A stretch of 64,000 nucleotides of DNA from Vibrio sp. Of7-15 (lineage in GTDB: Bacteria; Pseudomonadota; Gammaproteobacteria; Enterobacterales; Vibrionaceae). The DNA is taken from assembly GCF_022347565.1 (NCBI RefSeq), contig NZ_JAKRGH010000020.1, positions 1 through 64,000 on the forward strand, in the 5' to 3' direction. Below the pieces are notes generated by a model. It was given only the letters and a program-made list of their open reading frames with translations. It ran no database searches and was not told the origin of the DNA. A program made the translations under genes and the position numbers. This document shows, in pieces, positions 43,382-50,848 of the stretch (position 1 is the first letter of the stretch; each line of letters begins with the position of its first letter).

Positions 43382-44149
43382 ATGAATAAAAAATTAAAAA
43401 AGAAAAGATTTCCAGAGTGTAACGATGCGTATAAAGAAGCGTTAACGAATAAAGTTCTTGATGCTGAAGTTGTTTATGAATGGAAAAACATAATACAGTT
43501 AAAATTAAAGTTCAGGTTATTTATCATTGTTCCTATTTTAATTGGTTTCTTTGGTTGCGCCTTTTTGACGAGAACGACACCTGAAATTAGTATTATGCTG
43601 GTTATTTTAGGTATTCTACTGGGTTCGTTTATTAATTTTATTGCTTACGCTAAAAGGGATTACCTCTGTCAGATCACCCCTTATGGCATTCGTCGTTACG
43701 AAACAGAACAAGTTCCTGAAGGATTTTATAAAGTAACGCGAGGCTTTGCTTATGTGGGTATTGTGGCTTGTGTAATAGCGGTGATATTTGTGGGCCCAAT
43801 GGCATTTGTTGGGGCAGGTGCCAGTGCGTTGATGGCTTTTCAGATGCGACATTTTCATAAGAATACAGAAGTAATAGTAAAGCCTTTTGATAGTAATGCA
43901 ACTTATGAATACAACTCAGACGATAATTTATTAGAAGAGTCTTGTTTAGAAAATGGAGTTGTTTTATATGGTTATGTAATTCCGGAATATAGAATAAATG
44001 GAAATGAAAACTTAACAGCTCTATATTATTTTCACTGGATTAGCTTTTATTGTACTCAAAAGCAATATCCTGAAATTCATGATGTGATTACGCGGTATAT
44101 AACAGCGACGCTTGAAAAAGATGAGGAAGAAGAAGCCGTCACGCAGTAA
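43382..44149 (+). CDS. Presumed immunity paralogue, copy 5 (N type B, C type alpha)
   Basis: A 255-aa membrane protein. Type B membrane pair, RDYLCQITPYGIRRYETEQVPEGF, and helices 3-4 as in copy 3. The linker is unique (VKPFDSNATYEYNSDDNLLEE, YVIPEYRINGNENLTALYYF), and the C-terminus is type alpha ending in EKDEEEEAVTQ. It is the last complete copy in the array. Confidence 0.7.
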   Translation: MNKKLKKKRFPECNDAYKEALTNKVLDAEVVYEWKNIIQLKLKFRLFIIVPILIGFFGCAFLTRTTPEISIMLVILGILLGSFINFIAYAKRDYLCQITPYGIRRYETEQVPEGFYKVTRGFAYVGIVACVIAVIFVGPMAFVGAGASALMAFQMRHFHKNTEVIVKPFDSNATYEYNSDDNLLEESCLENGVVLYGYVIPEYRINGNENLTALYYFHWISFYCTQKQYPEIHDVITRYITATLEKDEEEEAVTQ

Positions 44150-44177
44150 ATTCATTAATATTGATAGTTTCCAAATA

Positions 44178-44205
44178 CAGCCCACTTCGGTGGGTTGTTT
44201 CTTTT
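44178..44205 (+). terminator. Terminator after immunity copy 5
   Basis: CAGCCCAC-TTCG-GTGGGTTG followed by TTTCTTTT. Confidence 0.8.
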
Positions 44206-44226
44206 GCAGGTTTACTGAGTTTATAA

Positions 44227-44400
44227 ATGAATAAAAAACTGAAAAAGAAAAGAATTCCAGAGTGTAACGATGCGTATAAAGCAGCATTAGTTCAGAAAGT
44301 ACTTGATGCTGAGGTTGTATATGAGTGGGAGTGCACTCTAAAAGACAGAACAAAAATCCTCATAACTTCAATGATTGCGATTTTAGGTGGTGGCAGATGA
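44227..44400 (+). pseudogene. Truncated sixth immunity paralogue
   Basis: The first 35 codons match the others (MNKKLKKKRIPECNDAYKAA, then VLDAEVVYEW). The next part, ECTLKDRTKILITSMIAIL, is a third N-terminal membrane type not seen in copies 1-5. The frame then stops at TGA after GGGR, with no helices 2-4. It is the 5' remnant of a sixth gene, cut next to the right copy of the direct repeat. Confidence 0.75.
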
Positions 44401-44427
44401 TTGTTGCCGTTGAAGCTTCTAAATGGG

Positions 44428-44530
44428 TGAATACCTTCAATTGATTTTAATTTAAATATATAATTAATCATGTATTTATGACAGGTTTTCTGTCTGATTC
44501 GAGTTTGGTATATGTGGTGTTTAGTGTTGT
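44428..44530 (+). repeat. Right copy of the ~100-bp direct repeat
   Basis: Aligned with 32723-32827 in the same orientation. Shared blocks are TGAATACC, TAATCAT, TGATTCG and TTTGGTATATGTGG. It lies between the truncated immunity gene and the WGR-like gene. Confidence 0.6.
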
Positions 44531-44548
44531 AAGTGAGGTATTGACGAT

Positions 44549-45226
44549 ATGTGGTGTATTACTAGGCTGTTCAAGAATGAATTAACACGTGAATTTTGGA
44601 AGGTTGAGATAATCTATCATACCACCCAAATAATTACGAAAGGGACTATTGGGCAAAGTGAAGGTAATGAGGATAGAGCGGTTACTGTTTTTGACTCACA
44701 AGAAGAGCTTGCATTAAACACCGAGAAATTAATAAAGTTACAAGTAAAAAATGGATTTATAGAAGAAGTTGACTGGGCTCAAGAAGAAAAAATTAAAAGA
44801 ATTGAAAACATTGATCTAACAGATGATGGTTTTTGGAGTACTGTTGAACAAGAGTTTTACAGTAATGCAAAAAAGGCCATATTCAATTTAATTAGTAAAG
44901 ATTTTAAATCTTCTCATATAACGTTTTGGGTGCACGTGGAATACCCTCCATTTTTTATATACTCAGAGAGTGGTTCTGAAGTGGCAAAGTTTGATGTTCC
45001 AATTCTTTGGGATGCATATGAAAAATACGAAGAAAGCAGAGTTGATATGCCAATATCACATGATGATTTAGCTAAGAAACTATTTGATCATTGTGGTAAA
45101 TCCATTGAAAAGATGGCTGTTGAAAAATGCTTTGATGAAATAGTAGATAATGCATTGTCTATAGAGTTTCAAACTGTTGATGAGCAATTTGGCGAAGTGG
45201 TTGAAATAAAAGGCAACGAACAATAA
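44549..45226 (+). CDS. Protein with an N-terminal WGR-like domain
   Basis: A 225-aa soluble protein. Residues about 15-75 (FWKVEIIYHTTQIITKGTIG, then VFDSQEELALNTEKLIKLQVKNGF) follow the WGR pattern, with KGTIG where the name-giving WGRIG would be. WGR domains occur in PARPs, in molybdate-linked regulators and in toxin or defence proteins, and bind nucleic acid. The C-terminal part (FYSNAKKAIFNLISKD, HITFWVHVEYPPFFIYSESG, FDVPILWDAYEKYE) is not recognised. GAGGT lies 9 bp before the ATG. Its link to the effector locus is unknown. Confidence 0.55.
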   Translation: MWCITRLFKNELTREFWKVEIIYHTTQIITKGTIGQSEGNEDRAVTVFDSQEELALNTEKLIKLQVKNGFIEEVDWAQEEKIKRIENIDLTDDGFWSTVEQEFYSNAKKAIFNLISKDFKSSHITFWVHVEYPPFFIYSESGSEVAKFDVPILWDAYEKYEESRVDMPISHDDLAKKLFDHCGKSIEKMAVEKCFDEIVDNALSIEFQTVDEQFGEVVEIKGNEQ

Positions 45227-45371
45227 AAATATTTGGTTAATACACATAATCAATACATCAATGTAATGTGTTCTATTCAGTCTTCTAGGTTTTTGGGTCC
45301 ACCATATTAAGCGGTGGATTTAAGCTGCATTTGCGTATTAGCAAGTGTTTGATTCAGCGTTGTATTTTTCA

Positions 45372-45396
45372 GGACCCTGTAAATAATTCTGTGTAA
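45372..45396. mobile_element. Possible insertion-sequence terminal repeat remnant
   Basis: GGACCCTGTAAATAATTCTG and the following TGTAA resemble the terminal inverted repeats of IS256-family elements, from memory of that family. No partner repeat or transposase is nearby. It may mark the right edge of the accessory region. Confidence 0.3.
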
Positions 45397-45403
45397 GGTT
45401 AAA

Positions 45404-45739
45404 CTAAAGCTTATCCCAATCGTCAGATTTTCTTACGATAATATCGACAATTTCTGCAAGTTCTTCTCCTTTTGGTGTCAACCCGTAGTACACCGTTACC
45501 GGAACCGTTTCCTCTTGTCTTCGCCAGACAAAACCTTCTTCCTTTAGCCGTTTTAATCGTTCACTGAGTACTTTACTAGAGACTAAAGCCAGTTGTTTCT
45601 GTATTTGCCCAAACCGCATTTCATGATGCTGACTAACTAACCAAATAATATGGGCAGTCCATTTTGTAGAGATCAACGTTAAGTATCTGTCAACACTACA
45701 ATAGCCTTCGGGTTGTCGACCTTGTTCACTCATGGTCAC
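45404..45739 (-). CDS. HxlR-family transcriptional regulator
   Basis: A 111-aa winged-helix protein. The HxlR pattern is clear: the N-terminal sensor Cys in GYCSVDRYLTLISTKWTAHI, RFGQIQKQLALVSSKVLSERLKRLKEEGFV, and YGLTPKGEEL. These regulators usually sense electrophiles, quinones or aldehydes through the Cys and repress adjacent genes. The divergent SnoaL-like gene and the palindrome between them are the likely targets. Confidence 0.88.
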   Translation of the reverse strand: MTMSEQGRQPEGYCSVDRYLTLISTKWTAHIIWLVSQHHEMRFGQIQKQLALVSSKVLSERLKRLKEEGFVWRRQEETVPVTVYYGLTPKGEELAEIVDIIVRKSDDWDKL

Positions 45740-45802
45740 TCCATTTATTTTTTATTTTTCATGATATCGAATTTGTATCAAATTGGCACATTCTTACTGG
45801 TT

Positions 45803-45830
45803 ACCCCAAGGTAACTAGTTACTTTGGGGT
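45803..45830. promoter_or_regulatory. Candidate HxlR operator
   Basis: A 28-bp inverted repeat with ACCCCAAG and TTTGGGGT flanking the palindrome GTAACTAGTTAC, one mismatch in total. It lies between the divergent hxlR-type and SnoaL-like genes. Confidence 0.6.
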
Positions 45831-45904
45831 GCCTAATTTCTTTTAGTAACTGACTGCAATATTATCGCTCTATCTTCACCGGACATCCCAAATTAAGGAA
45901 ATTC

Positions 45905-46318
45905 ATGAAAACACTATGGCTTGTTGCTTTAAGCACTCTATCTTTTTTTTCTTATGCATCAGTAGATTATAAAAAACCGCAAACACCTAGTGAGTTGCAT
46001 CAGTTATTTGCAGAGTACTTTTCAAATAAAGATATTACAGGACTAGGGACACTGTTCCACGAAGATGCTGTATTTGTTTTAGATGCTGAAGGCAACCTCG
46101 CGATAGGTAGAGAGGCCATTAAGCAGACTTTAAAAGGTTATATGCAAGGTGACGTGGAAATGATCACACACGGTGTATCTATTCACATTAATGGTGACAC
46201 CGCACTTATCCGCTCTGATTGGGAAATCACTAATGTACAAACAGGAATGGCACTGGAAGTGATGAAGTACACGGATGGTGGTTGGCTTTATATCATTGAT
46301 AATCCGAATGGTTTCTAA
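45905..46318 (+). CDS. Secreted SnoaL/NTF2-like protein (SgcJ/EcaC type)
   Basis: A 137-aa protein with a signal peptide (WLVALSTLSFFSYAS, cleaved near residue 18) and an NTF2-like cone fold. It has the SgcJ/EcaC or DUF4440-like features ELHQLFAEYFSNKDITGLGTLFHEDAVF, GREAIKQTLKGYMQG and WEITNVQTGMALEV. Catalytic role unknown; such folds bind small ligands. It is divergent from the HxlR gene and probably its target. Confidence 0.75.
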   Translation: MKTLWLVALSTLSFFSYASVDYKKPQTPSELHQLFAEYFSNKDITGLGTLFHEDAVFVLDAEGNLAIGREAIKQTLKGYMQGDVEMITHGVSIHINGDTALIRSDWEITNVQTGMALEVMKYTDGGWLYIIDNPNGF

Positions 46319-46653
46319 AGGTTATCCATAAACGTACTGCAATTAACCCTTTTCCTGTGGGGTCGATGTATGAGGACTATTCTTATAATCATTTATTTGA
46401 AGAGTCTTCATTTTTCTAGAACCATTTTAATTTTAAACGGTAAAGGGATTACGTTTATATAATCAGAAATATTATGAATAAGAGTGAGTATTGTTGTGAT
46501 GGTTGATATGATTTGTACGCAAAAAAATCACAAAAAAGTGGTAAGCAAACGTTTTACATGCATAAAAGTTAGAACAAGATCTCATTTATAAAATACATCA
46601 TCCCTTACCATCCGCGTCGTTCTTAACTACCGTACTTTGAATGAGCGCTATCA
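46319..46653. other. Intergenic region with a PurR-like half site
   Basis: No gene is seen. At 46543-46558 AAGCAAACGTTTTACA matches much of the PurR consensus, less well than the box before purT. It is about 100 bp upstream of the nuclease-like gene. Confidence 0.5.
46543..46558. promoter_or_regulatory. Weak PurR-like site
   Basis: AAGCAAACGTTTTACA contains the central GCAAACGTTT of the PUR box but a poor right end. It suggests purine control of the downstream exonuclease-like gene, without proof. Confidence 0.3.
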
Positions 46654-48087
46654 ATGAATATTTTAAAAACAACCATCGCATTGGCTATCAGCACCACTCT
46701 ATTAATGGGCTGTAATGAAGAAACCACCGTGAATAACTACCAATCGGGTGATACATCTACGGTTCCTGATGTGCCTAAGCCGACGCCTGTAGTGCGAGAT
46801 GGCCGTATTGCTGCTTTTAATTTGTCATTTGATCGCTATACGTATGAAGACCTAGTAGCAGAAATGAAGCTGAATAAATCAGAGCAAGATGCTTTGGTTT
46901 CAGGCTGGAAAAATGGCACTTTGTCTGACGCAGACACAGAAACGGCTCTGAAAATCATTCAAATCCGTAATGTTGCGGCCATCATTCAAACGGAGCGTCC
47001 AGCAGTGCTGATGATGGCTGAGTTTAATAATGATGGTACAGGCACTAATAACGATGCGATTATTGGTTTTCGCTTAAATTATTTAGCGGTTCCACAAAAC
47101 TCAAACAGCTTTGATCAAGATGGCATTGTACTTGAACCAATTGCATTTCAGTACTTTGCGAACTACGCCACCAATACTGGTTTAGTGAGTCAGTTTGATT
47201 TAGATAATGACGGTACGGCTGGTAAGCTGCCTGGAGACGCATGGGGCTTTGGTAATTATCACGGCCAGTACGCTTTTGCTCTGTTGTCTATGTACGAAAT
47301 TGATACTAAAAATACACGTACATTCCAGAAATTTAAATGGAAAGACATGCCAGGAGCAAGCATTCCAACGATTACGGATTGCAGTGATCCAAGTAAAATC
47401 CCAGCAGGCATGAAATGCGGTGATGAGTGGTATACGGCAGAAGAGTGGGCGGAAGTGCGTTTATCTTCTAAAAACCATGTGGATGCACCTATTTTAGTTC
47501 CTCAAGCTGACGGCAGTGTAGAAAAAGTGCATTTACTGATGTCTCACCCAACCCCACCAATTTTTGATACAGGTAAGAACAAAGTTCAAAATGCCGATGA
47601 AATTAACTTCTGGGTTGATTACATTGAAGGCGATAGCTACATGTATGATGATGCTGGTAAAACGGGTGGTCTCGCGGCGACGGATAAGTTTGTTGTGATG
47701 GGCGATCTTAATGCCGATCCATTAAAAGGCGATGGTGATTTAACGGCAATTAAGGCATTAATGGATCATACGAAGGTAAACCATCTCGCGACTTTTGGCC
47801 CAATGGCACCTGCAAGCCTTGGAGGGCCTGAGTGTTTAGCAATGTATGAGTGTCGTGCGTCAAACTGGGATACACCATACCCAAGCCAAGTGACTAGTAC
47901 GAGTGGGTTGCGTCTTGATCACGTGATTCCATCAGCAAACTTAACGATTACAGACTCTGGTGTTTACTGGCCTGCGACTTTTGAAGAAGGCCGTTTATTA
48001 ATGAATGATAAGCGTGTGGGTAAGTATGGTAATGGTAAAGACATTTCTTCTGATCATCGTTTAGTGTGGATTAAAGCAGAACTATAA
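46654..48087 (+). CDS. Endonuclease/exonuclease/phosphatase-family lipoprotein
   Basis: A 477-aa protein exported as a lipoprotein (lipobox LMGC at residues 17-20). The DNase I-like fold shows its metal and catalytic residues: MMAEFNNDGTG (Glu), FGNYHGQYAFALLS (His), VMGDLNADP (Asp and Asn) and SSDHRLVWIK (Asp-His) at the C-terminus. It probably hydrolyses phosphodiesters or phosphate esters outside the cytoplasm, for phosphate or nucleotide scavenging. A terminator follows. The target (DNA, RNA or phospholipid) is not known. Confidence 0.85.
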   Translation: MNILKTTIALAISTTLLMGCNEETTVNNYQSGDTSTVPDVPKPTPVVRDGRIAAFNLSFDRYTYEDLVAEMKLNKSEQDALVSGWKNGTLSDADTETALKIIQIRNVAAIIQTERPAVLMMAEFNNDGTGTNNDAIIGFRLNYLAVPQNSNSFDQDGIVLEPIAFQYFANYATNTGLVSQFDLDNDGTAGKLPGDAWGFGNYHGQYAFALLSMYEIDTKNTRTFQKFKWKDMPGASIPTITDCSDPSKIPAGMKCGDEWYTAEEWAEVRLSSKNHVDAPILVPQADGSVEKVHLLMSHPTPPIFDTGKNKVQNADEINFWVDYIEGDSYMYDDAGKTGGLAATDKFVVMGDLNADPLKGDGDLTAIKALMDHTKVNHLATFGPMAPASLGGPECLAMYECRASNWDTPYPSQVTSTSGLRLDHVIPSANLTITDSGVYWPATFEEGRLLMNDKRVGKYGNGKDISSDHRLVWIKAEL

Positions 48088-48131
48088 CAACCTTGTTTAT
48101 AGGCGCTATGTCTAATGATTGATAAGTGATG

Positions 48132-48166
48132 TAAAAAGCCCAGTAGACTGTTACTGGGCTTTTTTA
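48132..48166. terminator. Bidirectional terminator
   Basis: AAAAAGCCCAGTA / TACTGGGCTTTTTT with a 6-nt loop between converging genes. Confidence 0.85.
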
Positions 48167-48181
48167 TTGTGTTGAATTTGA

Positions 48182-48997
48182 TTAGTACATATAACGCTGG
48201 AATACTTCATCCACAAAGCCATCATCTTTCATTTGATCTAATGTTTCTTTCACTTCACTTACAAAGTGTACATCTACATTTTTCTTTGAAAACAATAAAT
48301 AAGTAGGCCAAGTCAGTACAATTAAATTTTGTGTGGGGGCTTCTTTTCTCTTGATGACATCAATTTGATTTTCTAGATGGTGCTTTTTTATGTAGTGCAT
48401 CACGGGCAAATAATCGCCTATAAATAGATCAATGCGATCGCCAAGCAGCATATTGACACTCTGTTGTGTTGATTTAGATAGGGTAACAGAAGCAAATTTT
48501 TCGCTATCGACCGCTTGCCGGAAAGGACCTGTGCCGTACAAATAGCCCATTCTGATCGCAATAGCGACATCTGAAACGTTATCAAACGTATTGTCCACTT
48601 CAATGGTAGAAGTCGCTCTTTTGAAAAGAACGTATTTTTGTAAAATTAACACACTGTCTGAATATCGTCCCCATAGTTGGCGTTCCTCGTTTTTACCTGC
48701 ATTAAACAGTAAATGGCTATCGCCAACTTTGGCTGAGTAAACGGCTCTTTTCCAAGGGTAGAAGTTAAACTGAACGTGTTTTACGCCTGTTCTTCGAGCG
48801 ACTTCTCTGATGATTTCCACAGCGATGCCTTTTGCTTTTCCATTTTCAGAGTATTCGTAAGGTGGGTATTCAAGAGTGGCGGCAATAAGAGGGGTGTTTT
48901 TATCAAAAGCATGGCTGACAGGAAGAAAGCTACAGAGTGAGATAAAGAGGGTAATAAGAAAGTTAGTTCTTATAGAATAGCTATATACATCAAACAT
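48182..48997 (-). CDS. Periplasmic family-3 solute-binding protein
   Basis: A 271-aa protein with a signal peptide (FLITLFISLCSFLPVSHA) and a type II binding fold: PPYEYSENGKAKGIAVEIIREVARRTG at the start, FYPWKRAVYSAKVGDSHLLFN, and IDLFIGDYLPVMHYI. No ABC permease genes are present. AGGGGAA is 7 bp before the ATG at 48997, which is chosen over an upstream ATG. Such orphan proteins may sense amino acids or serve as signalling or scavenging proteins. Confidence 0.82.
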   Translation of the reverse strand: MFDVYSYSIRTNFLITLFISLCSFLPVSHAFDKNTPLIAATLEYPPYEYSENGKAKGIAVEIIREVARRTGVKHVQFNFYPWKRAVYSAKVGDSHLLFNAGKNEERQLWGRYSDSVLILQKYVLFKRATSTIEVDNTFDNVSDVAIAIRMGYLYGTGPFRQAVDSEKFASVTLSKSTQQSVNMLLGDRIDLFIGDYLPVMHYIKKHHLENQIDVIKRKEAPTQNLIVLTWPTYLLFSKKNVDVHFVSEVKETLDQMKDDGFVDEVFQRYMY

Positions 48998-49138
48998 CTT
49001 ATTCCCCTGCGGTGGTATTAAATACCATCTCAAAAGTATGAGTTCGTTGTTTCAGGCTGTCAATTTTACTCATGCTGCATTATTCAGCATTTAACCATCA
49101 GGTGTCTTGATTTCCTATAAAAATGCCTCAAAATAATA

Positions 49139-49154
49139 CTGTATATAATCACAG
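49139..49154 (+). promoter_or_regulatory. LexA box of umuDC
   Basis: CTGTATATAATCACAG is a perfect CTGT-N8-ACAG SOS box. It ends 11 bp before the umuD ATG. Confidence 0.9.
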
Positions 49155-49165
49155 TGGTAAGTCAT

Positions 49166-49567
49166 ATGAAAGTAAGCCCAATATCAGCCAGTGCAGGCAT
49201 TTCTGGTTTTGAAAGTCCAGCGGCAGAATATTCACAATTAGCATTTGATTTGGACGAGTTACTGATTGATCATCCCAGCGCCACCTTTATTGCCCGTGCG
49301 TGTGGTGACTCGATGCAAGGCGTCGGTATTTACGATGGCGATATTTTGATCATAGATCGTTCTCTGGCTCCCTTTAACCAAGATGTTATTGTCGCGAACC
49401 TTAATGGAGAGTTTGTTTGCAAGTTACTAGATACTCAGCGGCGGCTATTGCTATCGGCTAATGAATCTATTCAACCTGTTCCAATTAATGACTTTGACAC
49501 GTTTAGCATTGAGGGTGTGGTTGTTCGCTCTGTTCGCTGTCACCGAAAAAGCCCTTTGTTGGTATGA
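49166..49567 (+). CDS. umuD: UmuD, SOS mutagenesis protein
   Basis: A 133-aa S24/LexA-like protease domain. The catalytic Ser is Ser49 (CGDSMQGVGI) and Lys86 (FVCKLLD), spaced 37 apart as in E. coli UmuD (S60/K97). The cleavage region reads ASAGISGFESPAAEY; aligned to E. coli Cys-Gly the scissile pair would be Ser-Gly, with an Ala-Gly three residues earlier. RecA-stimulated self-cleavage gives UmuD'. The ATG at 49166 is preferred over a GTG at 49154 that overlaps the LexA box. It forms an operon with umuC. Confidence 0.9.
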   Translation: MKVSPISASAGISGFESPAAEYSQLAFDLDELLIDHPSATFIARACGDSMQGVGIYDGDILIIDRSLAPFNQDVIVANLNGEFVCKLLDTQRRLLLSANESIQPVPINDFDTFSIEGVVVRSVRCHRKSPLLV

Positions 49568-49576
49568 GGCAGGTCG

Positions 49577-50833
49577 ATGTACGCATTAGTGGACGCTAAC
49601 TCATTTTATTGCAGTGCTGAGCAAGTCTTCCGACCTGAATGGCGAGGTAAGCCCATTGTTGTATTATCTAACAACGATGGTTGTATTGTGGCTGCAAATC
49701 GCCAAGCTAAAGAAGCTGGAATCCCTAAATTTAGCCCTTATTTTAAAGTGAAAGACCTATGCCAGCTGCATGGTGTGATCCCCTTATCTTCGAACTACGA
49801 ATTGTATGCGGATCTGTCTGCAAAAATGATGGATGTTATCGGTCGTTTTGCCCCTGAGCAGCACATATACAGTATCGATGAGTCTTTTTTATCGTTTGAA
49901 CGGTGCAGCAAAGCCATTCCAGATTTGCGTGCGCATGGTGCTGTGTTGCGACGAGCGGTGTGGAAAGAGTGTCGCTTACCGGTTTGCGTCGGAATGGGGG
50001 CTACCTTAACGCTGGCAAAAGTAGCGAACTATGCAGCTAAAAACATTCAAGGCTATCAAGGTGTTTGTGTTTTAGATAATGAGCCTGAACGTTTACGTGT
50101 ATTAGCGCAAATGGGAGTGGGGGAGGTATGGGGGATTGGCAAACAGACAACCAAAAAACTTCATCAAATAGGGATCACAACGGCCATTCAACTAGCACGT
50201 TTTCCACTTGGTTTGGTTCGTAGAGAGTTTAATGTTGATGTGGAGCGAACAGTCCGAGAATTAAACGGCCAGCCTTGTACAAACTGGGAAAGTGCTCGTG
50301 CCGATAAAAAGCAAATTTATTCGACTCGCAGCATGGGAAATAGGATCACGGATCTACCATCATTGCAGCAGGCTCTCAGTAAGCATGCGGGTATTGTGGC
50401 ACGAAAAGCACGTCAGCAAGGCTCTCTTTCCAAAATTTTGGTGTGTTTTGCTTCAAACTCTCCCTTTGATGAAAAAACAGAGAGTTTTAAAGCTACTCAT
50501 CGGTTTTTTTATGGTACTGCGGATACCACTCAGATTACGGCGGTGGTAACTAAACTGGCTAAACAGCTTTATAAGCCGGGAGTGAAGTATTATAAGTTGG
50601 GAGTCGGCTTATTAGATTTGAGTGATGGCACCCATGAGCAGTTAGATTTATTAAATCCAACCCAAAACAACGTGGCTTTAATGGGCGTATTTGACGACAT
50701 TAATAAAAAATACGGAACCGATACCATGTTTTTAGGGGCTCAAGGCATTGCTCCGAAATGGGGGATGAAGCGTGAAATGCTCACGCCTCAATACACGACA
50801 AAATGGTCAGATATTCCAACAGTGAAATGTTAA
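49577..50833 (+). CDS. umuC: UmuC, Y-family DNA polymerase V subunit
   Basis: A 418-aa translesion polymerase. Catalytic carboxylates are visible in ALVDANSFYCSAEQ (first Asp, residue 6) and YSIDESFLSF (Asp-Glu, about 100). NNDGCIVAANRQAKEAGI and the helix-hairpin-helix VWGIGKQTTKKLHQIGI are typical, and the C-terminal DUF4113-like tail ends WGMKREMLTPQYTTKW. With UmuD'2 it copies across lesions at the cost of mutation. It follows umuD by 9 bp and shares its LexA box. Confidence 0.93.
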   Translation: MYALVDANSFYCSAEQVFRPEWRGKPIVVLSNNDGCIVAANRQAKEAGIPKFSPYFKVKDLCQLHGVIPLSSNYELYADLSAKMMDVIGRFAPEQHIYSIDESFLSFERCSKAIPDLRAHGAVLRRAVWKECRLPVCVGMGATLTLAKVANYAAKNIQGYQGVCVLDNEPERLRVLAQMGVGEVWGIGKQTTKKLHQIGITTAIQLARFPLGLVRREFNVDVERTVRELNGQPCTNWESARADKKQIYSTRSMGNRITDLPSLQQALSKHAGIVARKARQQGSLSKILVCFASNSPFDEKTESFKATHRFFYGTADTTQITAVVTKLAKQLYKPGVKYYKLGVGLLDLSDGTHEQLDLLNPTQNNVALMGVFDDINKKYGTDTMFLGAQGIAPKWGMKREMLTPQYTTKWSDIPTVKC

Positions 50834-50848
50834 GGAGGATACTGCCTA

